Assembly (NCBI GenBank): GCA_020974905.1
Contig: CP087563.1
Location: 3,162,001 to 3,226,000, forward strand
Reading direction: 5' to 3'
Origin: Planctomycetes bacterium syqfu
GTDB lineage: Bacteria; Planctomycetota; Phycisphaerae; Phycisphaerales; Phycisphaeraceae
DNA length: 64,000 nucleotides
The notes beneath the pieces were generated by a model that was given only the letters and a program-made list of their open reading frames with translations, did not search any database and was not told where the DNA came from. Made by a program: the position numbers and the translations under genes. Of this stretch, positions 42,177 through 51,941 are shown one piece after another. Numbering within the stretch: the first letter of the stretch is position 1; the number at the start of each line of letters is the position of its first letter.

Positions 42177-44204
42177 TTACCGATCCAGTAGATAGACTTG
42201 ACACTGGTAGGGTTGCAATGTGATTTGAGTGGACTGCTCAAGATCCAGGCGATTCGCGCTGGCCAATTGTTCGATACGTTGCCAGGATTTACCGTGATAG
42301 GCAAGACGAACGGGAACAGGTTTGGCCTGATAGTTAATCAGGTACAACACCCCACGATCACCGTGATCAATCAAGCCCGACTCCACACCGACAGCCAATG
42401 TGCCATCGATGTGTGAGACGGTAAGCGGTATTTGACGATTGGTTTTTTTCTGTACCTGGACCAATGCATTTCGCAGTTGATTCAGATCATCGGTTTGGCT
42501 TTGGATGTCAATCCAGCCGCGACCTTGTTGACCGGATTCCAGCCATGCAAGCTGACCAGTTCTAATCCCAAGATCGTCTGCATGAAAGCTCTGCTGATCT
42601 GTCACCAGCAAGCCGCCCGATTCAACCCATTGCCTGATTCGATCGGTGACCTTGGGCATGACGGCATGTGTTGCCGGGCAGATCACCGTTTGGTAGCGTT
42701 CGATCAATTCTGGGAATCTTGCCAATGCCTCTTCGGAAAGCACATCGACACGCTGCCCGTTGAAAATCATGGCCTGATAATACTGCCACGCCCGCCCCAG
42801 ATGCTTGCCACCCAACAGATCTTTGCCTGCAACACTGTCTTTGGCTTCGACAAGTACCGACGACTCGGACATCAGGATTGCGGTAGGTGCATGAAAATCA
42901 AGCGGTGCCAGATATGGTGCGAGCAAGGGTAAAGTACTGACCGTCTGTCCGACAATCCGTTCATCCGGCGGAAAAAGAAAGGGATCATCCAACCCGACAC
43001 GCCGTTTGGTTTCACCAGAATCCCACTTCCATAACTGGCACTCGGCCAACCCATGCAAGAACGGCATCAGCATTGACAATTGCAGCAGATTCTCACGGTC
43101 CTGCCCCTTGAGTTTGCTGTGATCGGGACGATGGTATTCACTGTTGGACAGCGGACGCCCCATGGCATTGGCGCGCAGGTAGTCCAACTGAAAACTGTAA
43201 CGGGCGATGTCGATGAGACTGCCCTGCTCATCGAACTTGGCAAACTCGTTGTCATGGCCAGCAATGTCTTCACAAGCAAGCATGATTGGGATATTGCCAC
43301 TGGCATACTTGCCCATGGTCGGCATGATCATCAACGCCAGTTTCTTGACGGACATCGGCACATGGCTACCGGTCTGCTGCATGATGACATCGCGCCACCA
43401 ACCCAGAAAGTCCGCTTGACGTTGAATGCCAAACCGCTCCCACGAGACGATCAACGGCAAAGGCTCATCGCCATAATGCAGCCTATCGCCGGCTTCGGAT
43501 TTGACGCGTTTGGGGATCGGAATCTCAATGGCATCGAAGCTTGAATAGTCCGTCGTCCAATGCTGGTTAAGTCGGTCGATTGAACCGTAACGTTGCATCA
43601 ATGAACGGATAAATCGCGATCGGCTCATCGGCCCGTAATCCACGTACCCCGGCTCGTTCCAAAGCACCATACTGCTGATCATGGCCAGATCGTTTTTGAG
43701 CTTATGTGCCTGCTTGCCCATCCATGTGTCCAAGGCAGCCATCACCTGCGGGTGATCGACGATGACGTTGGGATTCTCCCACATCATAAATCCATGCCAA
43801 AGTTCGGCAGGCAATTTTCGTGGATGTTGCTTGAGCACAGCAAGCGCCTCCTTGTCGCGTAGTGCAGTATGCCCGCTGGCCAGCACACTGACTTTAAATC
43901 CGTAACGAGAAGCCCTCTCCAAATCCGCTTGGGTGTACTTCCACAACGTCATGCCAATGAGGTTAAAGCCCATGTTCTTGATGCGTTGGTATTCCTGTTC
44001 ATTAGCAGGCATGCGTAACGGACCGATCAATAAAACAGGTTTATCACCGCGATAAAATGTGCCTTTTCGGATGGTCAAGGTGGCACCGGCGGCATCTTCA
44101 AGTCCATCAGCATGCACTGTTGGATTGGCAAAAAGAAGTAAACCGGTCATCAGCGCAGAGATCGCCTGGCCAAGAAGTGGTCTTGAAAACATGATTAAAC
44201 TCAC
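42177..44204 (-). CDS. Secreted GH42-like beta-galactosidase-type hydrolase
   Basis: 675 residues with a signal peptide (LLGQAISALMTGLLLFANPT then VHADG). The barrel has MGFNLIGMTLWKYTQADLER, SMVLWNEPGYVDYG (the acid/base Glu in the N-E-P motif) and RPLSNSEYHRPDHS (a possible nucleophile Glu). The C-terminal half holds a GH42-like trimerisation Rossmann domain (YQTVICPATHAVMPKVTDRI, GGLLVTDQQSFHAD) and a final beta domain. It would cleave terminal sugars from an outside polysaccharide. It is grouped with a sulfatase and beta-helix protein, which suggests sulfated glycans. Confidence 0.72.
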   Translation of the reverse strand: MSLIMFSRPLLGQAISALMTGLLLFANPTVHADGLEDAAGATLTIRKGTFYRGDKPVLLIGPLRMPANEQEYQRIKNMGFNLIGMTLWKYTQADLERASRYGFKVSVLASGHTALRDKEALAVLKQHPRKLPAELWHGFMMWENPNVIVDHPQVMAALDTWMGKQAHKLKNDLAMISSMVLWNEPGYVDYGPMSRSRFIRSLMQRYGSIDRLNQHWTTDYSSFDAIEIPIPKRVKSEAGDRLHYGDEPLPLIVSWERFGIQRQADFLGWWRDVIMQQTGSHVPMSVKKLALMIMPTMGKYASGNIPIMLACEDIAGHDNEFAKFDEQGSLIDIARYSFQLDYLRANAMGRPLSNSEYHRPDHSKLKGQDRENLLQLSMLMPFLHGLAECQLWKWDSGETKRRVGLDDPFLFPPDERIVGQTVSTLPLLAPYLAPLDFHAPTAILMSESSVLVEAKDSVAGKDLLGGKHLGRAWQYYQAMIFNGQRVDVLSEEALARFPELIERYQTVICPATHAVMPKVTDRIRQWVESGGLLVTDQQSFHADDLGIRTGQLAWLESGQQGRGWIDIQSQTDDLNQLRNALVQVQKKTNRQIPLTVSHIDGTLAVGVESGLIDHGDRGVLYLINYQAKPVPVRLAYHGKSWQRIEQLASANRLDLEQSTQITLQPYQCQVYLLDR

Positions 44205-44253
44205 TTATTACAAGTTAATGATGATTGAAAAGCAAACAGCCAAATGGCACGAA

Positions 44254-44967
44254 TCAGTAAAGGTCTTCAGGCGGAAAGGTGATCCAAGTGTATCGCAACA
44301 ATTGCATGTTATCCTGCTTGCGAGCTTCGACGTGGGTATCCATAAAAGCGATATTCGCAGTTTCGGCATGACGTGGATGAACGCGACGATCACCGCCGGA
44401 GGCATAGATCGTAAAGGATTGGCGCCCCCAGGTGGATCGCATGCTGTCAGCCAACAACAAGCCACGCGACAGTTGCGTCAACTGCTCAATCCGCAACGGC
44501 CCGTTGTTTAAAGTCGTATCCCAGGGCAAACCATAAACGCGCGACGGATCGGAAAATGCCGGACTCGGATTGGAAGCTGAACCGGCATTGCACGATGGAC
44601 AGGTCAACGTGTTACCATACGATTGCAGATAACCAGCTGCCAACAGTAACTGCGGCCACTGCGCCTGTGAACCAGAAGACGGCAATAAGCCCGGCCAATA
44701 CACATCTTCACCACGCGACTGCTTGATGTCGGCAGGCACCATCCAACCCTTGCTGTCATTGGCATACATGCACAGGATCGTCGCATTGCCCCGCAAGCTG
44801 GATTTACAGGTTACCGACCGGGCGGCCTTGCGGGCTTTGCCCAAGGCAGGCAACAAAATCGCGATAAGCAATGAGATGATCGAAATCACTACCAGCAATT
44901 CAATCAACGTAAAAGCGATCCAACGCCTGTCATGTTCAACGGCAGATTTGTTTGTGTAACCATTCAT
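44254..44967 (-). CDS. Type II secretion pseudopilin-like (prepilin N-terminal) protein
   Basis: 237 residues from ATG at 44967. The prepilin leader is clear, with cleavage expected before [21 protein letters not shown] helical stalk follows ([20 protein letters not shown]), then a variable domain and a C-terminal H-x-x-T-A-N-x-A-F/W-x-D type motif ([17 protein letters not shown]). Planctomycetes code many such proteins, often beside glycan-degrading genes. It lies between the GH-A hydrolase and the GntR/LacI-type regulator. Function unknown. Confidence 0.82.
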   Translation of the reverse strand: MNGYTNKSAVEHDRRWIAFTLIELLVVISIISLLIAILLPALGKARKAARSVTCKSSLRGNATILCMYANDSKGWMVPADIKQSRGEDVYWPGLLPSSGSQAQWPQLLLAAGYLQSYGNTLTCPSCNAGSASNPSPAFSDPSRVYGLPWDTTLNNGPLRIEQLTQLSRGLLLADSMRSTWGRQSFTIYASGGDRRVHPRHAETANIAFMDTHVEARKQDNMQLLRYTWITFPPEDLY

Positions 44968-45018
44968 GATTTGTCTCCAATCTTGCCTTCGAATGTTCCG
45001 ATGCATCAGCGCAGCGGA

Positions 45019-46212
45019 TTACACTTCGGAGGTCTGAATTTGAATATTGGCTCCAGCGGGCATCTGGGGCAACATCGCCTGAGCGGTATCCTTGATCGAT
45101 GAACCACGGACGTTTAGCAAAATGGGAATCAACTCCGTGGATACCGCACTGTCCATCCCCTGTGCGCGATGAATCGCAAGCTCCGTGGCGCGGGCGGCAA
45201 CGCGCTGAACATACGGCCCAACGGTGGTCAGTTGCGGTTTGACCAAGGCGCCCAGTTGCCGACAGCTAAACCCGGTGAGTCCCAGGTCCTCACCGATTTT
45301 CAAGCCTGCTTCACAAGCTGCAATGTACAGGGCGTATGCCACGTAATCCCCATCGCATACCACAGCCAACGGTCGATCCGCCGAAGCCAACAACTCACGA
45401 CTGATCGGCAACGATGCTTCCCAGGGCACATCGACAAACTTCCGTGCCGCCTCCCATTCATCCACGCCGGCATGAATCACGTAGTTGTCCACCGACGCAT
45501 AACCGGCACTGCGCATCGCATTGCAATACCCCATGTAACGCGACCGCGCACTGGTGGGTTTGTCGTGCATTCCCAGGTAGTACACCGGCCCACCCCACTG
45601 TTCAAGCAAATGCGTCGTCGCGGCATAGGCGCCGGAAAAGTGATCCGGTACCACCATATCCACCCCCGACTTCACCGGCTTGCGGTCCAGGCACACCACC
45701 GGAATCCGCTGGCTGAGCAATTTCTCAATGCCCGCCTGCTGGGACGCAATCGGATAACCCAACCAGATCACTGCCTCTACCCATTGACGATTGACGCGCT
45801 CAAGCAGTTGCGGCATGTCCACCTGCCCTGCCTGACTATCGAAAATCACGCACGCATAACCATGCTGATGACAGATGTCCATGATCGCATTGGCATACTC
45901 CACGTTGTCTGGATACTGCATCGACCAGGCCACAAACAGAATGGTCTTGCGATCTGATGGAGACTCAGACGATTGGGGCTGCTGTTTAAGCACCAGCGAT
46001 CCGCGGCCGGGTTGACGTTCGATCCAACCGCTCTGTTCCAAATCATCCAGCGCCCGCCGAACGGTCACGCGACTGACGTTAAACAATTCCTGAAGCGATC
46101 GCTCGGGCGGCAGATATTTTTGGCTGGTATACGTGCCTTGGCGAATCTGGTCACGGAGTTGATCGGCGACCGTCTGCGTTAATGATCGATGTTCGTTGCC
46201 GGGCTCTTGCAT
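45019..46212 (-). CDS. GntR/LacI-type hybrid transcription regulator
   Basis: 397 residues. A GntR winged HTH comes first (VADQLRDQIRQGTYTSQKYL, PPERSLQELFNVSRVTVRRA, LDDLEQSGWIERQPGRGS). From residue ~85 it has a LacI-like periplasmic-binding fold (KTILFVAWSMQYPDNVEYAN, AVIWLGYPIASQQAGIEKLL, RIPVVCLDRKPVKSGVDMVV). The effector is probably a sugar. TAATACC palindromes at 46212-46240 lie over its start and again before the divergent sulfatase, so it probably controls both. No strong Shine-Dalgarno precedes its ATG. Confidence 0.85.
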   Translation of the reverse strand: MQEPGNEHRSLTQTVADQLRDQIRQGTYTSQKYLPPERSLQELFNVSRVTVRRALDDLEQSGWIERQPGRGSLVLKQQPQSSESPSDRKTILFVAWSMQYPDNVEYANAIMDICHQHGYACVIFDSQAGQVDMPQLLERVNRQWVEAVIWLGYPIASQQAGIEKLLSQRIPVVCLDRKPVKSGVDMVVPDHFSGAYAATTHLLEQWGGPVYYLGMHDKPTSARSRYMGYCNAMRSAGYASVDNYVIHAGVDEWEAARKFVDVPWEASLPISRELLASADRPLAVVCDGDYVAYALYIAACEAGLKIGEDLGLTGFSCRQLGALVKPQLTTVGPYVQRVAARATELAIHRAQGMDSAVSTELIPILLNVRGSSIKDTAQAMLPQMPAGANIQIQTSEV

Positions 46213-46240
46213 AATACCAGTTATGGTATGACCGGTATTA
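46212..46240. promoter_or_regulatory. Palindromic operator candidate (TAATACC/GGTATTA)
   Basis: TAATACC at 46212 and GGTATTA at 46234 form an inverted repeat, with a further GGTAT inside. The site overlaps the regulator's own start, suggesting autoregulation. Confidence 0.55.
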
Positions 46241-46382
46241 TGAAAGTCAAATCCAATTCTCTCAAAAAAACGTACACCAATAATTTATGACATAATGTAG
46301 CTTTTAAAGCGTATTTTGATCACAATCCACTGGTACACTTGTCATTCATCACCGACACGCCTATCATTCTACACCTTAGATA

Positions 46383-46398
46383 TAATACCAGTAATACC
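46383..46398. promoter_or_regulatory. Second operator candidate before the sulfatase
   Basis: Two direct half-sites TAATACC occur at 46383 and 46392, matching the arms at 46212-46240. They lie 22-38 bp before the sulfatase ATG. Confidence 0.5.
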
Positions 46399-46420
46399 AA
46401 TAAAATTTCGGAGTTCCCAC

Positions 46421-47770
46421 ATGTCCCGACACCCCAATATTCTACTGATCCACACGCACGACCAAGGCGATTACCTGGGCTGCTATGGCCATCCGATCCA
46501 ATCACCAAATCTTGACCGGCTGGCTCAAGACGGCGTCCGTTTCAACCAACACTTCTGCTGCGGCACGGTCTGCTCACCCAGCCGCGGCTCATTAATGACC
46601 GGCTGCTACCCACATACGCACGGCTTGATGGGATTGGTGCAAATGGGCTGGTCGCTGAATACCGACCAATGTCCGACACTGGCAATGATGCTGCGCGATG
46701 CGGGATACCACACACATCTATTCGGCTTTCAGCACGAGCATCACAATCCGTTGCAACTGGGCTATGACCGTGCTGACGAAGGACCGACGTATTGGTGTGA
46801 AGACGTCGCACCGCTGGTGGTCGATTGGCTCGGCCAACATTGCGATGACAATCAACCGTTTTTTGCCAGCGTGGGATTCATCGACACGCACCGGACACGC
46901 AACATGGACTTTGTCCGCGATGTGTATCAACAGGCTGATCCGGCCAAGGTGTTGGTGCGCGACGATCTGCCGGACCTGCCGATCGTGCGCGAGGAGTTGT
47001 CGTGGCTCTACGGCGCGGTGCAGCATACCGATCATTGCACCGGGCAGATTCTTGAGGCACTGGAGCAGGCAGGCTTAACCGAAAACACGCTGGTCATTTT
47101 CACCACCGACCACGGCGCATCACTGATGCACGCCAAAGGCACACTCTTTGACGGGGGCACGAAAGTGGCGATGATCGCGCGCTGGCCCAAGCGTATCGCA
47201 GCCAACCAGGTCGTTGAAGATTTGACCAGCCATGTCGATGTGGTGCCTTCATTGCTCCAAGCATTGGGATTGCCGGTCGGCAAGCATATCCAGGGACGTG
47301 CGTTGCCAATCCTCTCATGCCAGCCCGATATCCCAACACGTCAATATGTTTACGCGGAGAACAATTTCACCGACTACTACCACCCACAGCGCATGGTCCG
47401 CAACCAGCGATACAAGTACATCTGTAAACAACTCAATGAGAGTTTTTTCGACTTCCTGATCCCCGAACTGCGTCTATCCCAAACGAGTTTTTCCCGGCAT
47501 CCGCAGATGATGCGCTTTTACGATTGTAAACGTAGTCGTGAAGCCCTATACGACCTGCAAAAGGATGCAGCAGAGTTGTGCAATGTCGCGAACGAGCCTG
47601 AATATGCCGATGCGCTCGACACGATGCGCAAGCGACTGGATGAACAGATGGCGGTAACCGACGATCCATTTGCTCAACTTGGTATGACTTTACCGATGCC
47701 TGTCGACGGCTATCTGGACATCCGCGATCGCTTTGAGTCCCGCAACCAGCAAGGCAAACCTGCATTTTAA
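46421..47770 (+). CDS. Formylglycine-dependent sulfatase
   Basis: 449 residues from ATG at 46421 with GGAG upstream. The N-terminal metal site is seen in HPNILLIHTHDQGDYLGCYG, and the modified Cys in TVCSPSRGSLMTG (C-x-P-S-R). Later signs are FFASVGFIDTHR, FTTDHGASLMHAKGTLFDGG and the C-terminal YDLQKDAAELCN. The enzyme hydrolyses sulfate esters after conversion of Cys to formylglycine. No signal peptide is evident, which is a little unusual. It lies upstream of a beta-helix protein and beside the GntR/LacI regulator. Confidence 0.9.
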   Translation: MSRHPNILLIHTHDQGDYLGCYGHPIQSPNLDRLAQDGVRFNQHFCCGTVCSPSRGSLMTGCYPHTHGLMGLVQMGWSLNTDQCPTLAMMLRDAGYHTHLFGFQHEHHNPLQLGYDRADEGPTYWCEDVAPLVVDWLGQHCDDNQPFFASVGFIDTHRTRNMDFVRDVYQQADPAKVLVRDDLPDLPIVREELSWLYGAVQHTDHCTGQILEALEQAGLTENTLVIFTTDHGASLMHAKGTLFDGGTKVAMIARWPKRIAANQVVEDLTSHVDVVPSLLQALGLPVGKHIQGRALPILSCQPDIPTRQYVYAENNFTDYYHPQRMVRNQRYKYICKQLNESFFDFLIPELRLSQTSFSRHPQMMRFYDCKRSREALYDLQKDAAELCNVANEPEYADALDTMRKRLDEQMAVTDDPFAQLGMTLPMPVDGYLDIRDRFESRNQQGKPAF

Positions 47771-47801
47771 ATCACACGATCTTTCAGACAATCATCACAC
47801 C

Positions 47802-49649
47802 ATGCACCAGAATCTCTTAACCGATCAACTTCGAAAAACAGTTAGCAATTGGTCCAGTCAACCGCATCGCTGGGCCTGTTATCTTCAGGATCAACTGGCC
47901 ATCCTCAATCGGCTCGAACAAGCCATTGCCGATGCGCCCAACGATCATCCCGACATCGCGTATCTGGAAGCACAATTCCGACCTGCTGAATACAAGGCAC
48001 TGCTGGCCAACCTCCAAACCGAACTGACCGTTCTTGAACATCAACACAAGCTCGACAAGGCCGGCTGGCAAACCATCGACGGTCGTGCATTCGGCCTTGT
48101 CGGTGATAGTCAACACGACGACGGACCGGCATTGCGGCTCGCGATTCAAACCCTCGCATCCAAAGGGCCAGGAACCAAACTATCTTTACCTGCTGGCCGA
48201 TTCCTCATTGCAGACTTTCCCCCCGGAAGCATGCGAACCCATTGGCTGATTCAGGGACTGACCGACGTCATCATTCAAGGCCGGGGACCGATGCAGACAC
48301 AAATCGTCGGCAAACAAATCGGCACGGTCCTGCGCATGGAAGACTGTCAACGCTGCCAACTCATCGGTATCGGCATTGATCACGCCCCATTGCCCTTTAC
48401 CCAGGGACACCTGCTTGAATGTGACGAACAAAGCTACACCGTCATCTGGCAAAGCGAATCGGGTTGGCCCACGCCAATCGGCTTTCCCTTTAATCTTGTC
48501 AGTGATCCGACCGTCTTTGCTCGTCACATCAACACCAGCGCTCGTGATCCGCAAACCAATGCCGCGATGCATCACGGTGGATTCCATGTCACAAAAATAG
48601 ACAAACTGGACAAGCACACCTACCGCTTGCACGGCTGGAACAATCGCACGAAGTCCAACCATGGTCCTCTACCCAAGGGGTTTGAGCCCGGTGCCCCCGT
48701 GGTCATTTACTCGCGTGGCATCCCCGGCCATCAACCAGCCATGTGGGTTAGCGGCAATCAATATTGCGAATTGCAAAACGTGGCAGTCTATTCATCATGG
48801 GATCATGCGTTTTTACTCACCGATAACACCTCCCTGAAAGTACTCGGATGCGCGACACACCCCATGCCTCAAAGCGGTCGCCGCGGGTCGAGTAATGCCG
48901 ATGGATTTCACTGCCGATCCAATCGCATCGGGCCGTATTTTCATCAATGTGAAGTTCACTGCTGCCCGGACGATTGCATGAACCTGTACCAACGAATGGT
49001 CAGCGTGGTGGATCAACCCACGCCCGACAGCTTGCTGCTCGATGCTCCGTTTGACCCTTCGCAGCGCGCTGCCGAATGGCAACCCGACGGTCGGGCATTT
49101 GCAATCGGCGATCAACTGGCAATCCTCAACTCGATGTCCGGCCAGATCGATGCCTGCGCTTTAATCACAGATAAAAACGAACAACCCTGGCGCGGGACGC
49201 ATCGCGTGCATGTCCGATTGGATCGATCGCTCTCCCCACTGCGCACGCGCGAAACACTGGGTAAGCGCAGCCCCGTCGCATCCAACCAGGAATTCTTCAT
49301 TGACGATCCACTGATCCCCATCGAACACATGATCATCAACATGCAAACCAAGTCCGACGGTTTCGTTGTCCGCGACTGTCATCTGGCAAGCAACTCCGCC
49401 AATGGTATCAAGCTCAAGGCCAGCAACGGCATCATCGACGCCAATCATTTCGACCACAACAACATGCACAGCATCATCCTGATGATGGAAGTCCCCTGGC
49501 AGGAAGGCTATGCACCGAGAGCGGTTCATATCACCAACAACCACTGCACCAGCCAAGCCGGCATCGATCAACAAATCACCTTCCCCGGCGGCGAAAAGCA
49601 GGACTTGCCGCCCTATATCAACCATATTCTGATGACTGGAAAAAACTGA
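47802..49649 (+). CDS. Right-handed beta-helix protein (pectate-lyase-like)
   Basis: 615 residues from ATG at 47802; the longer frame starts inside the sulfatase gene. After an N-terminal helical stretch, the phrase LVGDSQHDDGPALRLAIQTL matches the pectate-lyase superfamily entry motif, then LPAGRFLIADF. Later repeats read CQLIGIGIDHAP, CELQNVAVYSSWDH, MNLYQRMVSVVD and MIINMQTKSDGFVVRDCHLA, typical of parallel beta-helix coils. It may bind or cleave a polysaccharide. The lack of a signal peptide leaves location open. It follows the sulfatase by 31 bp. Confidence 0.75.
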   Translation: MHQNLLTDQLRKTVSNWSSQPHRWACYLQDQLAILNRLEQAIADAPNDHPDIAYLEAQFRPAEYKALLANLQTELTVLEHQHKLDKAGWQTIDGRAFGLVGDSQHDDGPALRLAIQTLASKGPGTKLSLPAGRFLIADFPPGSMRTHWLIQGLTDVIIQGRGPMQTQIVGKQIGTVLRMEDCQRCQLIGIGIDHAPLPFTQGHLLECDEQSYTVIWQSESGWPTPIGFPFNLVSDPTVFARHINTSARDPQTNAAMHHGGFHVTKIDKLDKHTYRLHGWNNRTKSNHGPLPKGFEPGAPVVIYSRGIPGHQPAMWVSGNQYCELQNVAVYSSWDHAFLLTDNTSLKVLGCATHPMPQSGRRGSSNADGFHCRSNRIGPYFHQCEVHCCPDDCMNLYQRMVSVVDQPTPDSLLLDAPFDPSQRAAEWQPDGRAFAIGDQLAILNSMSGQIDACALITDKNEQPWRGTHRVHVRLDRSLSPLRTRETLGKRSPVASNQEFFIDDPLIPIEHMIINMQTKSDGFVVRDCHLASNSANGIKLKASNGIIDANHFDHNNMHSIILMMEVPWQEGYAPRAVHITNNHCTSQAGIDQQITFPGGEKQDLPPYINHILMTGKN

Positions 49650-49797
49650 CAGACGAGTACCTATCTGTCACCCCATTAAATCGATGATGCATGATTTGTT
49701 TTTGAAAACACGTCAGAAAAAGAAATTCGCAAACTCCCCCAAGTCGTCTACGCTAATGTTGACTTGAAACAGGCATCGCCAACCATCCTGCAACAAA

Positions 49798-50889
49798 TTA
49801 CGCATAATTGCCGTATTGGTCCAGCAATTCGATGACAAAGCGATAGGTAGCCAGGCTGACACCCGGCGGAACTGAGTGGTCGGAGTGATAGATGTAGCCA
49901 CGGTTAGCCATACCGGCGGCGAGTTTGCTGCGCACTTCTGCTTCGACCTTGTCGCGGTCATTGGTGCACAGCACTGTCGCATCGATGTTGCCAAAGAAGG
50001 TAAAGTCCTTGCCATGTGTGGGACCGATGCGGCGGATGTCCATGTTGGCCTTGGCTTCTAGCGGTTGGAGCATATCAAATCCGGCCTCACGATACAGATC
50101 CAGCACGCCGTTAACGTCGCCGTCGGTGTGATAAATCAATTTCATCCCACGTGTGTGCGCCGCTTGGGCCAGACGGCAGTGATCAGGCCAAATCAGTTCC
50201 CGATACATGGCCGGTGAGCAGAACGTGCCCCGGCTGTAGGCCATGTCGCCATAAATCCACATGCCGTCGGGTTGAATGCCGCAAGCCAGGGCAGCATCGA
50301 TGTTACGGATGGTCAAATCGGTGTACGTGACGGAGATTTCACGCACCCAGTCGGGATCTTCGGCCATGGTCATGAGCATGATCTCGTCGCCCATCAGTTT
50401 GCGCAGCATCTCAAAAGTTTCGTTCCCGAAGAGACAGGTCCAGCGACCAACTTGATGAGCGTGCTGAAATGATTGGCGAAGTTGCGTCGGATCCACTCTA
50501 GGCGGAGCGGCGAGAAGTGCGGGTCGATAAATCGTTTCCCACTTGCTCCGACGATCACAGTCGAATGTCAGATGTTCGGGGGTGCCGGCTCGATTTTTCC
50601 ACTGTTGCAACGTTGCACCCCACTCATTCCGTTGGACGATAACCTGCTCGTTCTCCTCAATGATTTGTGTTGGCTGAACCGGGAACGTGCGGATGTCACC
50701 ACCTGACAACATGTCGATATCAGAACCAAGCCAGTCATAAACCGTTCGGTCATTTCCCGTCAGTCCCTCTCGCTGCCATCGTTCGATTGTTTCCGCCCAA
50801 TAGGAATCGTGGCGCGGTACACGGTCATGATCTTGGTGATGGATGGCGCGGTTGACGCGTTGCCGCGACGTGAGTGTGGTTGTGGACAT
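49798..50889 (-). CDS. Uroporphyrinogen decarboxylase-family (UroD-like) protein
   Basis: 363 residues. It matches the UroD superfamily, with RVNRAIHHQDHDRVPRHDSY, WIYGDMAYSRGTFCSPAMYR, LIYHTDGDVNGVLDLYREAG, FDMLQPLEAKANMDIRRIGP and FTFFGNIDATVLC. The HTDG motif is normal for family members that act as methyltransferases or demethylases rather than haem enzymes. It is coded 15 bp after the PhyH-like dioxygenase. A catabolic role on a methylated or small carbon compound is more likely than haem synthesis here. Confidence 0.8.
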   Translation of the reverse strand: MSTTTLTSRQRVNRAIHHQDHDRVPRHDSYWAETIERWQREGLTGNDRTVYDWLGSDIDMLSGGDIRTFPVQPTQIIEENEQVIVQRNEWGATLQQWKNRAGTPEHLTFDCDRRSKWETIYRPALLAAPPRVDPTQLRQSFQHAHQVGRWTCLFGNETFEMLRKLMGDEIMLMTMAEDPDWVREISVTYTDLTIRNIDAALACGIQPDGMWIYGDMAYSRGTFCSPAMYRELIWPDHCRLAQAAHTRGMKLIYHTDGDVNGVLDLYREAGFDMLQPLEAKANMDIRRIGPTHGKDFTFFGNIDATVLCTNDRDKVEAEVRSKLAAGMANRGYIYHSDHSVPPGVSLATYRFVIELLDQYGNYA

Positions 50890-50904
50890 GATGTATTCCT
50901 ATGA

Positions 50905-51831
50905 TTACTCGGATGTCTGGTTTGTCTTAAGACCCTGTTTGTCTTTGCCCCAATCCCGGCAGCCGCTCTTGCCGTCGGGGCGTACATGCGGTCGGACGAT
51001 ATCGTCGATACCTTTGAAAGCGTAGGGATCGTTGCCGGCAACCATTACGATGTCGCGAAAATCCAGCGTGCCCATGCCCTGGCCTTCCTTGGGCGGATAC
51101 CAGGGCAACAGCGACTGGGCGGACATGTAGTGATTGACCAGTGCACGCCGGTAACCGGATTGGGATGCGTTGGGAAGCGAACGGTGCAACAGGTAACCAT
51201 TAAATAACACGACACTCCCTGCCGGGACTTCGACTGCAATGGCATCATCGTCGGTATAGGGATAACCACCGGCTTCGCCACTACAGGCAAAGCGTTCGGG
51301 CTCATGCTGTTCATGCTGCGGCCAAAGTACGCCATGTTTATGAGAACCGGGAATCACCCACAGGCAGCCGTTTTGAATGGTCGCGTCATCCATGGCAATC
51401 CACGCGCCTGTCAGTGAACGATCGCGCGTCGGGATATAGTATTCATCCTGATGCCACGCCTGGCCGGGCTTACCCGCAGCCTTGATAAAGAGCATCGATT
51501 GCATGCACTTGACGTCGGGGCTGATGATCCGCGCCAAGGTGTTGGCAATCGCCGGATGCTTCAAGGCCTCGAGCATCACCTTGGAAATCTTGTGCGGGAA
51601 ATGAATGCACAGGTACTGCTGCATCACCTGGTCGTCGGTTTGTCCGCGATGATCCCCCATGGAACCGCTTAACGCACCATGTTCTCCCCGGCAGATTGCC
51701 ACGGCATCCCGGCGCAACGCGTCGATTTCCTGTCTGGAAAAAACATCGAGCAAAATCATAAAACCATTGTCGTGATAAGCCTGAATCTGCCGGTCGGTCA
51801 ATAGCGGCAATAAAGTCTGCTTGGCGGTCAT
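50905..51831 (-). CDS. Phytanoyl-CoA dioxygenase (PhyH)-family enzyme
   Basis: 308 residues. The iron ligands are seen in GQAWHQDEYYIP (H-x-D) and GYLLHRSLPNAS (distal His), with an Arg in SGYRRALVNHYM for 2-oxoglutarate. The start LTDRQIQAYHDNGFMILLDV is typical for the family. These enzymes hydroxylate small substrates with Fe(II), oxygen and 2-oxoglutarate. It is divergent from the AraC-type regulator, suggesting that regulator controls it together with the UroD-like gene. Confidence 0.85.
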   Translation of the reverse strand: MTAKQTLLPLLTDRQIQAYHDNGFMILLDVFSRQEIDALRRDAVAICRGEHGALSGSMGDHRGQTDDQVMQQYLCIHFPHKISKVMLEALKHPAIANTLARIISPDVKCMQSMLFIKAAGKPGQAWHQDEYYIPTRDRSLTGAWIAMDDATIQNGCLWVIPGSHKHGVLWPQHEQHEPERFACSGEAGGYPYTDDDAIAVEVPAGSVVLFNGYLLHRSLPNASQSGYRRALVNHYMSAQSLLPWYPPKEGQGMGTLDFRDIVMVAGNDPYAFKGIDDIVRPHVRPDGKSGCRDWGKDKQGLKTNQTSE

Positions 51832-51941
51832 GGGGAATACTCCTTGGCTGATGAATCATGAGGTTAAAATGGCAGCCAGCGTCATCGGACTTGGCTCCAG
51901 TGAGCATGGGAACTAAGATACAGCTTTAGCCCGGTTGCACC

